32,426 nt of DNA, taken from the NCBI GenBank assembly GCA_003171065.1, contig PMXQ01000049.1, positions 1 to 32,426 of the forward strand, read 5' to 3'. Source of the DNA: Chloroflexota bacterium (GTDB lineage: Bacteria; Chloroflexota; Limnocylindria; Limnocylindrales; CSP1-4). Positions 15,660 to 24,160 of the stretch are shown one piece after another. Within the stretch, counting starts at the first letter, position 1. Each line of letters starts with the position of its first letter. The position numbers and the translations under genes were made by a program. The notes beneath the pieces were generated by a model. It was not told the DNA's origin and did no database searches. It saw nothing but the letters and a program-made list of their open reading frames with translations.

Positions 15660-17212
15660 CGCGGCGCCCCGCCGCGCAGGCTCGCCGGCATGGATCCGGA
15701 CCAGTTGGGCCCGGCGGCGCCCGTTCCGCCGGAGGCGGGCGGTTGGGCCGCCGGGGTGCTCGGCGTCTGGATCGGCCTCGCCGCGGCAAGGCCGGCGCCG
15801 GCCCCGAGCAGCGCGTGAGCCTCCAGCACGCCCGTGCTCTCCATCAATCTCCGGGCGGTCCCGATGTCGCTCTGCTCCTCGAGCTCCTGACACAGGAATG
15901 CCTCGAGGGTCGGGCGCAGGGCAATGGCCTCGTCGATCGCGGGGTTCGAGCCGTGGGCATAGGCTCCGACCTCGATTAGATCGCGGGCACCCTCGTATTC
16001 GGCCAGGGCCGCTCGGATCGCACCGGCGACGCGCATGTGCTCCTTGTCGACCACGGCCGGCATGGCCCGCGAGACAGACGCCAGGACGTCGACTGCCGGG
16101 TAGTGGTTGCGCTCGGCGAGGGCGCGCGACAGGACGATGTGGCCGTCGAGGATCGAGCGGACCGTGTCGGCGACCGGCTCGGTCATGTCGTCGCCCTCGA
16201 CCAGGACGGTGAAGAAGCCGGTGATCGTGCCGTACTCGGTGTTGCCGGCGCGCTCGAGAAGGCGGGGCAGGAACGAGAAGACCGAGGGCGGATAGCCGCG
16301 CAGGGCAGGCGGCTCCCCCGCCCCGAGGCCGATCTCGCGCTGAGCCATGGCCAGCCGCGTGACCGAGTCCATCATGAAGAGGACGTCCTTGCCCTCGTCC
16401 CGGAACGACTCGGCGATGGCAGTGGCAATCTCCGCCGCCTTGAGGCGGAGCAGGGCCGGCTGGTCGGACGTGGCCACGACGACGACCGACCGGGCCAGAC
16501 CCTCGGTGCCCAGCTGCTCGTCGATAAACTCCTGGACCTCGCGGCCTCGTTCGCCGATCAGGGCGATCACGTTGACGTTGGAGGAGGCGTGTCGGGCGAT
16601 CATCGCCAGGAGCGTGGACTTGCCCACACCGGAGCCGGCGAAGATGCCGAGCCGCTGGCCCTTGCCGGCGGAGAGAAGCCCGTCCAGCGAGCGGACACCG
16701 GTCGAGATCGGAGTCGAGATGCGGGCTCGTCCCAGCGGATGAGGGGCGGCGCCGGTCACGACACGATATTCGGCGCGGAGCGGACCCTGCGCGTCCAGCG
16801 GCCGTCCGAATCCGTCGAGCACGCGCCCCAGGACGGCCGGACCGATCGGGACGCGGAACTGCTGCTCGCGCAGCCGGACCGCCGACCCGGGTCGAACGCC
16901 CGACAGGTCGCCGAATGGGACGAGCGTTATCAGCCCGTCCTTGAACCCGACCACCTCGGCGCTGACCATGCCCTCGGGCTCCAGATCGATCCAGCAGATC
17001 GACCCGAGCTGGAGGATCAGGCCGGCGGCCTCGACAGTCGTGCCGATGACTCGAACGACCTCGCCCGTGGCCTGGAACCTGGAGGCGGCCTCCGCGGCCT
17101 CGATGAGATGGCGAAGCAGCGGCGTGACCGCTTCGCCGCCGCTATCCAGCAGCGTATGGCCGTGCCGGCTGCCCAGGAGAGTGCCGTTGCCGCCCCGGAG
17201 GGATCCCGTCAT
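15656..17212 (-). CDS. fliI: Flagellum-specific ATPase FliI
   Basis: This 518-residue type III secretion ATPase is an F1-beta-like hexamer at the base of the export gate. It has a Walker A (GIFAGSGVGKSTLL, about residues 189-202) and a Walker B (DVLFMMDSVTR, about 276-286). FAGSGVGKS, ALIGERGREVQEFI and GYPPSVFSFLPRLLERAG are FliI hallmarks. The N-terminal domain starts near residue 50 (GEVVRVIGTTVEAAG). The first 45 residues and the Pro/Ala/Gly-rich last 40 are extra compared with the usual length of about 440. ATG 17212 overlaps the fliH stop by 4 bp, which fixes the start against the ORF-track extension to 17512. It is partnered by FliH upstream and FliJ downstream. Confidence 0.96.
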   Translation of the reverse strand: MTGSLRGGNGTLLGSRHGHTLLDSGGEAVTPLLRHLIEAAEAASRFQATGEVVRVIGTTVEAAGLILQLGSICWIDLEPEGMVSAEVVGFKDGLITLVPFGDLSGVRPGSAVRLREQQFRVPIGPAVLGRVLDGFGRPLDAQGPLRAEYRVVTGAAPHPLGRARISTPISTGVRSLDGLLSAGKGQRLGIFAGSGVGKSTLLAMIARHASSNVNVIALIGERGREVQEFIDEQLGTEGLARSVVVVATSDQPALLRLKAAEIATAIAESFRDEGKDVLFMMDSVTRLAMAQREIGLGAGEPPALRGYPPSVFSFLPRLLERAGNTEYGTITGFFTVLVEGDDMTEPVADTVRSILDGHIVLSRALAERNHYPAVDVLASVSRAMPAVVDKEHMRVAGAIRAALAEYEGARDLIEVGAYAHGSNPAIDEAIALRPTLEAFLCQELEEQSDIGTARRLMESTGVLEAHALLGAGAGLAAARPIQTPSTPAAQPPASGGTGAAGPNWSGSMPASLRGGAPR

Positions 17213-17979
17213 GCGACCTCCTCCTCGACGGCGCTGCGGGACAGGTTGGGGATGGCCCGGTCGAGCGCGATGCCGATCTCCTCGAGCTGGGCCTCGAGGC
17301 CGGCCTCGACGAAGCCGTGCTCGTAGCGGAGGGTGCAGCCGCCGACCGGCAGCGTCGGGTCGCCCTCGAAGGTCCACTTCTTGCCCAGGTACGCCCGGCC
17401 GTGGAGCGCCTCCCAGGCCTGATGAACCGGCTCCACCGCGGCCGGGTTGAGAAGGACGTGGGCCTCGGGCGATCCGTTGATGGTGCTGACGGCGGCTTCG
17501 AGAGCGGCGCACAGCAGGCTCGGCTCCAGCCGGACCTCGTGCTGCACGACACGCTTCGCCACCGACAGGGCGAGCTCCGCTATGGCGTGGGCGATCTCCG
17601 ACGTCCGCTCCGGGGCGATGCTCGAGATCCGGTCGACCAGTGCGCCGGCCGCGTCGACGGAGGCGCGCAGCTCGGACTCGGCGCGGTTGATGCCGACCTG
17701 ATAGCCGCGCTCCTCGGCCGCGCGCTCGGCGCGGCGGATCTCCTCCGCGGCGGCCTGGGCTTCGGGGCTAACGGTGACGGGCGCGGCACCGGCTGTGACG
17801 ACCGCTACGCCGCCCTGCGACATGGATCTGCGAGCCGCGGCCTTGTTCGTGCCCCGCAACACACCCCGCCCTCCACCTGCCGCCGCGGTGGCAGGCGCCG
17901 AGGCGGGAGCCGCCGCCGACACGGCGGGCGCGCCGTCTTCGAAAGACTCTCGGATAAGTCGCCAGCTAGACGAAGGCAT
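17209..17979 (-). CDS. fliH: Flagellar assembly protein FliH
   Basis: This 256-residue regulator and stator of the FliI ATPase has a long Ala-rich N-terminal region. A Gly/Arg-containing helix (EIRRAERAAEERGYQVGINRAESEL, about residues 80-105) follows, as in FliH/YscL. The V-type E-subunit-like C-terminal domain has ALSVAKRVVQHEV, VLLNPAAVEPV and GGCTLRYEHGFVEAGLEAQLEEI, the last being the conserved FliH terminus. The start at ATG 17979 overlaps fliG by 14 bp, and the stop overlaps fliI by 4 bp. The N-terminal 70 residues are low complexity, and the start could be slightly downstream. Confidence 0.92.
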   Translation of the reverse strand: MPSSSWRLIRESFEDGAPAVSAAAPASAPATAAAGGGRGVLRGTNKAAARRSMSQGGVAVVTAGAAPVTVSPEAQAAAEEIRRAERAAEERGYQVGINRAESELRASVDAAGALVDRISSIAPERTSEIAHAIAELALSVAKRVVQHEVRLEPSLLCAALEAAVSTINGSPEAHVLLNPAAVEPVHQAWEALHGRAYLGKKWTFEGDPTLPVGGCTLRYEHGFVEAGLEAQLEEIGIALDRAIPNLSRSAVEEEVA

Positions 17980-18982
17980 CCTCGGTGCCTCCGCGGTTGA
18001 TGGCGATCTCGTCCGAGTCCTCGAGCTTCTTGACCGTGTCGATGATCCGCTGCTGCGCTTCCTCGACAGCCTTCATGCGGACCTGGCCGGCGAGGCTCAT
18101 TTCCTCGCGCAGCATGTCGGCCGCGCGCTGGGACATGTTGTTGAAGAACTTGAGACGCAGCTGCTCCGTCGCGGGCCGCAGAGCCAGCGCCATGTCCTTG
18201 GCGTCGAGCTCGCGGATAACGCGCTGCATGGCCCGATCGTCGAGGAGGACCATGTCGTCGAAGACGAACATGAAGCGGCGGACTTCATCGGCCAGCTGGG
18301 AATCCTGCTCAGAGAGGGCGGTCAGGATGAGGCGCTCGTTGGTTCGGCCGACCTGGTTGAGGACGTGGGCCAGCGGCCGCGTCCCGCCGACGGAAGTTAC
18401 GTCGGTGACGACGGACGAGAGCTTGCGGCGCAGGCCCTCCTCCACGATCTCGACGGCCTCAGGCGTGATCTGCTCCGTGAGCGCGATGCGCTTGGCGACC
18501 TCGACCTGGATCGGCGCCTCGAACTGGGTCAGGATGCCGGCAGCGGCCCGGGGGTCGATGTGGGCAAGTACGATGGCGATGGTCTGGGGGTGCTCGTCGG
18601 AGAGCAATCCGGCGGCCTGCAACGGATCGAGGTCCCGTATGAAGTCGAACGGAATGATCTGCTGAGCCTGGTGGACTCGCTCCAGCAGCTCGTGGGCCTT
18701 GCCCGACCCGAATGCCTGGCCAAAGAGCTCGACGGCGTAGTTCTCGCCACCGGGCAGGACGCCGGCGTGGGCGAACAGGCCGGCATAGGCCTCTTCGAGA
18801 ATGGCGTCGCGCGTCATCGAGTCGACAGCGGGCATTCGCATCAGCTCGAGGGCGACCCGATCGATGGCCTCAGGCGGCAGGCGGGCGAGCAGCTTGGCGG
18901 ACGCCTCGGTGCCGAGGGTGATCAACAGCGCGGCAGCCTTGCGCGGCCCGCTGAGGGCAATTGACGCTGCTTCCGGGCTCAT
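17966..18982 (-). CDS. fliG: Flagellar motor switch protein FliG
   Basis: This 338-residue cytoplasmic switch protein couples the MS-ring (FliF) to the stator and rotor. It contains the N-terminal GPRKAAALLITLG, the middle-domain EHPQ motif (SDEHPQTIAIVLAHIDPRAAAGIL, about residues 133-155) and the C-terminal torque helix region (FVFDDMVLLDDRAMQRVIRELDAKDMALAL), where the charged residues that meet MotA are retained. Length and domain order are standard. ATG 18982 overlaps the fliF stop by 4 bp. It ends with TEDAFV, overlapping the start of fliH. Confidence 0.97.
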   Translation of the reverse strand: MSPEAASIALSGPRKAAALLITLGTEASAKLLARLPPEAIDRVALELMRMPAVDSMTRDAILEEAYAGLFAHAGVLPGGENYAVELFGQAFGSGKAHELLERVHQAQQIIPFDFIRDLDPLQAAGLLSDEHPQTIAIVLAHIDPRAAAGILTQFEAPIQVEVAKRIALTEQITPEAVEIVEEGLRRKLSSVVTDVTSVGGTRPLAHVLNQVGRTNERLILTALSEQDSQLADEVRRFMFVFDDMVLLDDRAMQRVIRELDAKDMALALRPATEQLRLKFFNNMSQRAADMLREEMSLAGQVRMKAVEEAQQRIIDTVKKLEDSDEIAINRGGTEDAFV

Positions 18983-20721
18983 CGACGGCGGTCCTCTTCA
19001 CGCAGCCAGCCGTGCATCAGGCCGACCAGGGCGTCCGGGCGCTCGTCGGCGACCATTCGAAGACGCTCTTGAATGCGAGCCTGCGGGGTGGCCCCCGGCA
19101 TCTCTGCCGGCGGAGCCTCGGGGGCGGCGATCGCCGGCGCGTTCGACCGCGCCGGGGCCGAGAGGTAGTTGTTGCTGCCGGCCTGGACCGGGCCGAGATC
19201 CATGACCGTCTCGTCGGCGCGCCGTCCGAGGGCGCGGGTGTTGATCCAGAAGAGGAGCAGCATGATGAGTGCGAAGACGGCTCCCAGGATCGTGCCGCTC
19301 ATGTCACCCACGGACTTCATCACGTCCGGCGCGGCGGCGGCGGAGGCGGAGCCGGCGCTGATCGCGGCGGAGGAAGGCAGCGCGGCGAAGGTGACGGAAT
19401 CGACCGCGACGACGTCGCCGCGGGTCGGGTCGGCGCCGATGGCAGCGGAGATGCTGGCCTGGAGCGTGTCGGTCTTGAGCGTGCCCAACGCCGACTGGTC
19501 GACCAGGACGGCGACCGAGAGACGCTTCACGACGCCGGGCTCGGTGACGACGTGCTGGACGGTCTGGGAAACGCTGTAGTTGATCGTGGTCTGCTGCTGG
19601 ATGTATCCGTTGTTCGAGGTCGTACCGGCGTCAGCCGAGGTGGCTGCCGCGGTGGGCGCCGCGGTGGCCCCGGCCGCGGTCGTGGGCGAGGCAGCCGGCG
19701 AGCTGGAAGCAGCGGCTGTCGGCACGGCCGTGGGAGCCGCCGTGGTGGTTGCCGAGGTGCCGGTGCAAACGCCCGGGTAGGAAGACAGGCCGGGTACATT
19801 GGAGTCGGAGCCGGGGATGCCACAGGCGCCCGCGGATGAACCCGCGCCATACTGCTCGTAGCTGTTGCTGATGCTCACCGGTGGGTTGCTGCCGGTCGGG
19901 GCGTAGGTCGTGATGTCCGCCTCGACCTTGTCCGTGTCGACGTCAGCGGAGACTGCAACGGCGGCGTGGCCCGGCCCCAGAGCGGCGTCGAGGAGAGCCT
20001 CTATCTTGGCCTGGGCCTGCTGCTCGACGAGGTCCTTGGCCTGCGCGGCGGCGGTGTCGGCCGAGTCGGCCGCTCCCGCCAGGACGTGGCCGTCGTCGTC
20101 GGTTACGACGACGTTGTCGGCGGACAGGCCGGCAATGGAGCCAGCGACGGTGTTCACGATGGCCTGAACGAGTCCACTCGAAGGCGCGCTGCCGTTGGTC
20201 ATAGTCAGAACCACGGAAGCGCTGGCCGGGGTGTCGTCGGAGGTGAGGACGCCCGTTTGAGCCATGACCACGGCGACGCGGGCGCTCGCGACGCCCTCCA
20301 TTCCCTGGATCGTCTGCGTCAGCTGGCCTTCGATTGCTCGCTGATAGGTGACCTGCTGGTCGAACTCCGATTCGCCGAACTGCTGATTGTTGAAGAGGTC
20401 AAAACCCTGGGTGTCGTTGGTGCCGGTGGTGACGCCCGCGGCCGCGGCCGCGATCTTCGCGTCCCCGAGATCATCGACGGGGACCAGGATCGTGGCGCCG
20501 GCGTCGGCGACCTCGTAGGCGATGTTCGCCCCACGGAGAGCACTCTCGATCGAGCCGGCGTCCGTGGCCGCCAGGTTGGTGAAAGCCGGCGTGTAGTCGG
20601 GCTTGCTGGCGAACATCACCAGGATGGCGATCGCCGCGACCGAACCGAGAACCGCGAAGATGATCCCGATCCGTTGAGTGATCGAGAGCTGCTTGAGGAT
20701 CGACTGGACCTGGTCGTTCAT
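18979..20721 (-). CDS. fliF: Flagellar MS-ring protein FliF
   Basis: This 580-residue protein forms the membrane ring on which the motor and export gate are built. It has two membrane segments, near residues 18-40 (IGIIFAVLGSVAAIAILVMFAS) and 488-510 (ILGAVFALIMLLLFWI). Between them are ring-building motifs, including QGFDLFNNQQFGESEFDQQVTYQRAIEGQL and the following VASARVAVVMA. A Thr/Ala/Pro/Ser-rich insertion (about residues 318-368) occupies the variable beta-collar loop. The cytoplasmic C-terminus binds FliG. ATG 20721 has GAGGGTGG about seven bases upstream and lies 13 bases after fliE. Confidence 0.96.
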   Translation of the reverse strand: MNDQVQSILKQLSITQRIGIIFAVLGSVAAIAILVMFASKPDYTPAFTNLAATDAGSIESALRGANIAYEVADAGATILVPVDDLGDAKIAAAAAGVTTGTNDTQGFDLFNNQQFGESEFDQQVTYQRAIEGQLTQTIQGMEGVASARVAVVMAQTGVLTSDDTPASASVVLTMTNGSAPSSGLVQAIVNTVAGSIAGLSADNVVVTDDDGHVLAGAADSADTAAAQAKDLVEQQAQAKIEALLDAALGPGHAAVAVSADVDTDKVEADITTYAPTGSNPPVSISNSYEQYGAGSSAGACGIPGSDSNVPGLSSYPGVCTGTSATTTAAPTAVPTAAASSSPAASPTTAAGATAAPTAAATSADAGTTSNNGYIQQQTTINYSVSQTVQHVVTEPGVVKRLSVAVLVDQSALGTLKTDTLQASISAAIGADPTRGDVVAVDSVTFAALPSSAAISAGSASAAAAPDVMKSVGDMSGTILGAVFALIMLLLFWINTRALGRRADETVMDLGPVQAGSNNYLSAPARSNAPAIAAPEAPPAEMPGATPQARIQERLRMVADERPDALVGLMHGWLREEDRRR

Positions 20722-20734
20722 AGATCGGCCACCC

Positions 20735-21115
20735 TCAGACCTGCGTCCGCATGATGTCCTGGTAGGCCTCGATCAGCTTCGACTGGACGTCGGTTGCGGC
20801 CTTGAGGCTGATGGAGGCCTCCTCCATCTGGAGCATTACGGTGTGGAGATCCGCTGAGCCGCCCGAGGCGAAGTCGGCCACCGCCGCATCGGCCGAGGTC
20901 AGCTGCGTGTTCAGGCTGCCGAAGGCGTCGCTCAGCGAGTTGAGGAACGAGTCCCCCGGCGCCTGGGTTCCTGCGGCGGTGCCGTCGACCGTGTTGCTAC
21001 CGCCGATCGAGCTGGTGCCGGCGATGGAGCTCGTGCCGGAGAGCGACCCAATCGAGCTGGCGCCTGAACTGCCGGTGATGGCGGAGACGGCGGAGATTGG
21101 GGAGATGGCGTTCAT
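20735..21115 (-). CDS. fliE: Flagellar hook-basal body complex protein FliE
   Basis: This 126-residue protein joins the MS-ring and export gate to the proximal rod. Its C-terminal 75 residues are clear FliE (DSFLNSLSDAFGSLNTQLTSAD, then DLHTVMLQMEEASISLKAATDVQSKLIEAYQDIMRTQV). The first 50 residues are an unusual low-complexity tract with repeated SSI-G-GT units, longer than the usual FliE N-terminus. It lies seven bases after flgC and 13 before fliF. Confidence 0.95.
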   Translation of the reverse strand: MNAISPISAVSAITGSSGASSIGSLSGTSSIAGTSSIGGSNTVDGTAAGTQAPGDSFLNSLSDAFGSLNTQLTSADAAVADFASGGSADLHTVMLQMEEASISLKAATDVQSKLIEAYQDIMRTQV

Positions 21116-21122
21116 CTCTCGC

Positions 21123-21539
21123 CTACGCCTTTCCGAGGTCGAGCGCGTCGAGGGCCTGCTGCTTGGCAGCCTGGGCCACCGTCGCGTCGACCTGGTACGA
21201 CCGAGCCGCGCCCATGATGTCGGTCATCTCGGACGAGACGTCGACGTTGGGGTACGTGACGAAGCCCTGGGTGTCCGCGTCCGGGTTGCCCGGGTCGTAG
21301 ACGCGAACGTCGGGCCGAGTCGGATTGAGGATGGCGATCGCCGAGACGCCCTGGGCCGCCGTCTCCGGGCCCATCTGCTGGGCCTGGAAGACCACCGCCT
21401 CGTCCTGATAGGGCTGCGTGGGGTCGGTCTGGCTGTGAGTGGACTGGGCGTTGGCCAGGTTGCTGGCGGCGACGTCCATGCGGAGCCGCTCGGCGGTGAG
21501 CCCGGAGGCGGCAATGCGGATGGTGTCGAAGACGCTCAT
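21123..21539 (-). CDS. flgC: Flagellar basal-body rod protein FlgC, first gene of the flagellar operon
   Basis: This 138-residue proximal rod protein has the N-terminal signature MSVFDTIRIAASGLTAERLRMDVAASNLANAQST. Its C-terminus is of the FlgC type: VTYPNVDVSSEMTDIMGAARSYQVDATVAQAAKQ. ATG 21539 is preceded by GAGGA; the ORF-track extension to 21803 reads into the non-coding divergent region. As the first gene of the operon, its upstream region should hold the main promoter. flgB, which normally precedes it, is found about 7.5 kb downstream. Confidence 0.95.
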   Translation of the reverse strand: MSVFDTIRIAASGLTAERLRMDVAASNLANAQSTHSQTDPTQPYQDEAVVFQAQQMGPETAAQGVSAIAILNPTRPDVRVYDPGNPDADTQGFVTYPNVDVSSEMTDIMGAARSYQVDATVAQAAKQQALDALDLGKA

Positions 21540-21720
21540 GAGGCTGTTTCCTCGGCTTCTCGGCTGGCCCAACCCGGGCATCTGCCCCGCTGGACCTTCG
21601 TCGGAACCGCCCGCATCTTCGGCTGGCCAGGACACCGCCGGTATCAGGGTCCGCCCTGGGACCCTTCGACCATTGGTAATGCCGCCGAGCCGCTGGGCGG
21701 ACCTCCCCGATTGGACACTC

Positions 21721-21748
21721 CGACCGGGCCCCTCACACGGCCCGGTCG
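21721..21748. repeat. Perfect 10-bp inverted repeat, possible operator
   Basis: CGACCGGGCC and GGCCCGGTCG are exact reverse complements separated by 8 bases. The repeat lies about 180 bases from both divergent start codons, so it does not end either gene. It could be a binding site for a dimeric regulator, the neighbouring NarL-type response regulator being an obvious candidate, or an RNA hairpin in a leader. Confidence 0.5.
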
Positions 21749-21905
21749 CCCTCGTGCAGTTGCCCGGCCCCGGTCGGACTGGCCCGACGGTGCCCCAACC
21801 CAAGCCCGGCTCCGCCGGTCACGCGGCTATCTGGAGGGTCAGGGCTCTGCGGGCGCCACGCCCGCTGGGGCCGCGGGCGCCATACCCCTGAGGCTGCGCC
21901 GGCCA

Positions 21906-21911
21906 TACACT
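21906..21911 (+). promoter_or_regulatory. Possible -10 element giving a leaderless kinase mRNA
   Basis: TACACT matches TATAAT at 4/6 and ends nine bases before ATG 21921, so transcription would start at or next to the ATG. No Shine-Dalgarno and no good -35 are seen. Confidence 0.25.
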
Positions 21912-21920
21912 GACCACACG

Positions 21921-23375
21921 ATGGAAGAGCGGAACGTCACGCGCCACCTGGCCGGAGCAGAGCTCTGGGCACGGGTGGACGACGTCGGTCGATGGGACAA
22001 CGTCGTTGCCGATCTGCGCCCGGACCCGACCGTCGGGCCCTGGTCGCCATCCGCCGGCGCCGCCTTCGATGCCCCCTCGCCCGACCGTTCCCGATCGTAC
22101 TCGGCCGCGGCCTCCGCGGAGGTGGCCCTGGTTTCCGGCTGGGAGGACGGCGAACCATTCTGCGCCACGATTTGCTCGACGGACGTGGGCCTGCAATTCT
22201 GCCGGCGCTGCCCCGAGGAGCTGGCCGCGCGGGTCCTCGCCACCGGTCGCGCCAGTCACGGGGCATGCCGGGCCGGCGGGACGCTGCTCGGCTTCCCCGC
22301 GCCCCGTGGCTCGCGCACGACCGCGGCCATCCTGCGTGTCGGGCCTCCCAGCCCACGCGACGCGGCGGCGGTTTCGGATCGGACCAGGGTCTCGACGGGC
22401 GCTCTCCGGCGGGCCGCCCGGCAGGCGCCGCCCCCGAACGCCCGGGCGGCCCTGGCCGCGGCCCGAGTGCTGCGCGACCCCGGCCGCCTCTTCGAGTGGC
22501 AGATCCAGCAGCGCACCCGTGGTTCCGACCGGCGCCGGACCGCCACCGCGGCGCTGGCGCAGATGGTGGCCACGAGCGAGGAATTCTACGAGCTGTACCG
22601 GGAGTCCCTGCGCCAGCGCCGCGAACTCGAGCGGAACCAGCGCCGGCTCGACCGGCTCGCCCGCCAGACCCTGCAGGCCAGCGACCTCGAACGGGCCAGG
22701 ATCGCGCATCAGATCCACGACACGGCGGCCCAATCGATGGTCAGCGCCTTCCGATTCCTGGACGCGGCGCGGGCCTACGCTCAGAGCCACCCCGGCGACT
22801 CGGTCGACGAGTACCTGGAGTCGGCCTCCGATCGCCTGGTGACTGCAATCAAGGAGGTTCGGGCGGTGCTGGCCGATCTGATGCCGCCCGGCCTGGAGGA
22901 GCTGGGGCTCGCCCACGCCATCCGCAGCCGGATGAAAGCCCTGACGGCCGAGTCCGGCATCGAGATGTCGCTCGAGGGCGACCTGCCCCGGCTCGACGAC
23001 TGGGTGGAGCAGGCCCTTTACGGCATGACGACCGAGGCCCTGACGAACGCAGTTCGTCACTCCCACGCCACTACCGTCCGGGTCGCCCTGCTCGTCGCGC
23101 GGGACCGGGCCGTCCTGACTGTCCAGGACGACGGCCATGGCTTCGACCCCGCCGCGGCGGAGCGCCGGCGAGCCGGCGGGGGCCTCGGCCTGCTGGGCAT
23201 CACCCGGCAGTCGCGCTGGCTCGGTGGCGCAGCGTCGATTCGGAGCCTCATCGGCTCGGGTACGCTAGTCCGGATCTCGATTCCAATCGCTCGACACACC
23301 GGGTCTCGGGCGGGCTACGCTGCAGCAGGCAGCGACGCTGCCCAAACAGGACGGAACGGAGAAGGTAAGTCGTGA
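21921..23375 (+). CDS. NarL-type sensor histidine kinase with Cys-rich PocR-like sensor region
   Basis: This is a 484-residue soluble kinase with no membrane segment. Residues of about 70-145 hold a cysteine cluster (C81, C85, C94, C97, C116) in a context (FCATIC, CRRCPEELAARVL, HGACRAGG, LLGFPAP) that resembles the PocR sensory domain. A coiled coil (about 205-258) leads to the HisKA_3 box, ERARIAHQIHDTAAQSM, with H266 as the phosphoacceptor. The ATPase domain follows: EALTNAVRHSHAT, DDGHGFDP and GLGLLGI. GTGA coupling to the response regulator gene makes the two a pair. ATG 21921 begins the homologous part; the ORF-track extension lies antisense to flgC. The position, divergent from the flagellar operon, suggests but does not prove a role in motility control. 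The PocR assignment is moderate; metal or redox sensing by the Cys cluster is inference. Confidence 0.88.
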   Translation: MEERNVTRHLAGAELWARVDDVGRWDNVVADLRPDPTVGPWSPSAGAAFDAPSPDRSRSYSAAASAEVALVSGWEDGEPFCATICSTDVGLQFCRRCPEELAARVLATGRASHGACRAGGTLLGFPAPRGSRTTAAILRVGPPSPRDAAAVSDRTRVSTGALRRAARQAPPPNARAALAAARVLRDPGRLFEWQIQQRTRGSDRRRTATAALAQMVATSEEFYELYRESLRQRRELERNQRRLDRLARQTLQASDLERARIAHQIHDTAAQSMVSAFRFLDAARAYAQSHPGDSVDEYLESASDRLVTAIKEVRAVLADLMPPGLEELGLAHAIRSRMKALTAESGIEMSLEGDLPRLDDWVEQALYGMTTEALTNAVRHSHATTVRVALLVARDRAVLTVQDDGHGFDPAAAERRRAGGGLGLLGITRQSRWLGGAASIRSLIGSGTLVRISIPIARHTGSRAGYAAAGSDAAQTGRNGEGKS

Positions 23376-24043
23376 ACGAGCGCGCACGCGTACTGCTCAT
23401 CGACGACCACGAGATGGCTCGCCGCGGCCTCCGCGCCATGCTCTCCGCGGCCGACTGGATCGATGTCGTCGGCGAGGGCGATTCATGCGAGGCCGGCTTG
23501 AAGCTCGCCGAAGAGCTCGAGCCCAACATGGTCCTGCTGGACATCCGCATGCCGGGCCTCGACGGCCTGGCCTGCCTGGAACGGCTCAAGGCCCGCCATC
23601 CGCGGATCGCCGTCGTGATCGTGACCCTGTACGACGATCGCCGCTATGTCCTGGAAGCGATCCGTCGCGGGGCCGCCGGATACCTCCTCAAGGACGCTAC
23701 CACGGCCGAGGTGATCCAGACTCTCCACAACGTCGCCAACGGTCAGCTTGCGGTCGAGCCGCAGCTCCTGCGAGAAGCCCTCGCGACCCGTGAGGAGACT
23801 CCTACCGCGGGGGATACCGCCCGCCAGCGGGCCGAGCAATACGCCCTTACTCCGCGCGAGCACGACGTCCTGCTCCTCGTCGCCGAGGGGCTGACCAACA
23901 AGGAGATCGGGGGCAAGCTCTCGATCACCGAGGATACGGTGAAGAAGCACGTCCAGAACATCATCTGGAAGCTGCGGGCGGCGGATCGGACCCAGGCGGC
24001 CATCATGGCCCTCAAGCTGGGTCTACTGGAAAACCCTACCTGA
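23372..24043 (+). CDS. NarL/FixJ-family response regulator
   Basis: This 223-residue transcription factor is cognate to the kinase it overlaps (GTGA; start GTG 23372, with GAAGG upstream). The receiver domain (1-120) has acidic D11/D12, phosphoacceptor D57 (VLLDIRMPGLDG), T85 and K107. The C-terminal LuxR-type helix-turn-helix runs LTPREHDVLLLVAEGLTNKEIGGKLSITEDTVKKHV (about 159-194). It binds DNA as a phosphorylation-dependent dimer in known relatives. Possible targets here are the inverted repeat in the divergent promoter region or the downstream chemotaxis genes. Confidence 0.95.
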   Translation: MNERARVLLIDDHEMARRGLRAMLSAADWIDVVGEGDSCEAGLKLAEELEPNMVLLDIRMPGLDGLACLERLKARHPRIAVVIVTLYDDRRYVLEAIRRGAAGYLLKDATTAEVIQTLHNVANGQLAVEPQLLREALATREETPTAGDTARQRAEQYALTPREHDVLLLVAEGLTNKEIGGKLSITEDTVKKHVQNIIWKLRAADRTQAAIMALKLGLLENPT

Positions 24044-24120
24044 GGTCCCGCCGAAGCTCGACGTGTTGGCGCAAATCAACGGATTCACGCCTCTGATTGC
24101 TAGGGATCGCCCCTAAACGG

Positions 24121-24147
24121 TCAAGTCCGGGTGGCTGCGCCCGATCC
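24121..24147 (+). promoter_or_regulatory. Candidate sigma-28 promoter of flaG
   Basis: TCAAGTCC-N11-CCCGATCC has the exact FliA/SigD spacing, with 5/8 matches in each half. Transcription would start near 24154, a few bases before ATG 24161, which argues against the GTG at 24131 lying inside the promoter. Confidence 0.4.
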
Positions 24148-24160
24148 CTACGTTACTCAG

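Larger units (their letters stand above)
21540..21920. other. Divergent intergenic region, flagellar operon versus sensor kinase
   Basis: This 381-base gap between flgC (-) and the kinase (+) contains no credible gene. It holds a perfect 10-bp inverted repeat (21721-21748) and a smaller one, GGGTCC-N6-GGACCC (21647-21664). A -10-like TACACT lies just before the kinase ATG. No good sigma-28 or sigma-54 motif was found for flgC. Confidence 0.6.

Noticed and set aside
20802-21920. 373-residue extension of the sensor kinase ORF.
   Set aside because: It runs antisense through fliE and flgC and the intergenic region; kinase-like sequence starts at ATG 21921.
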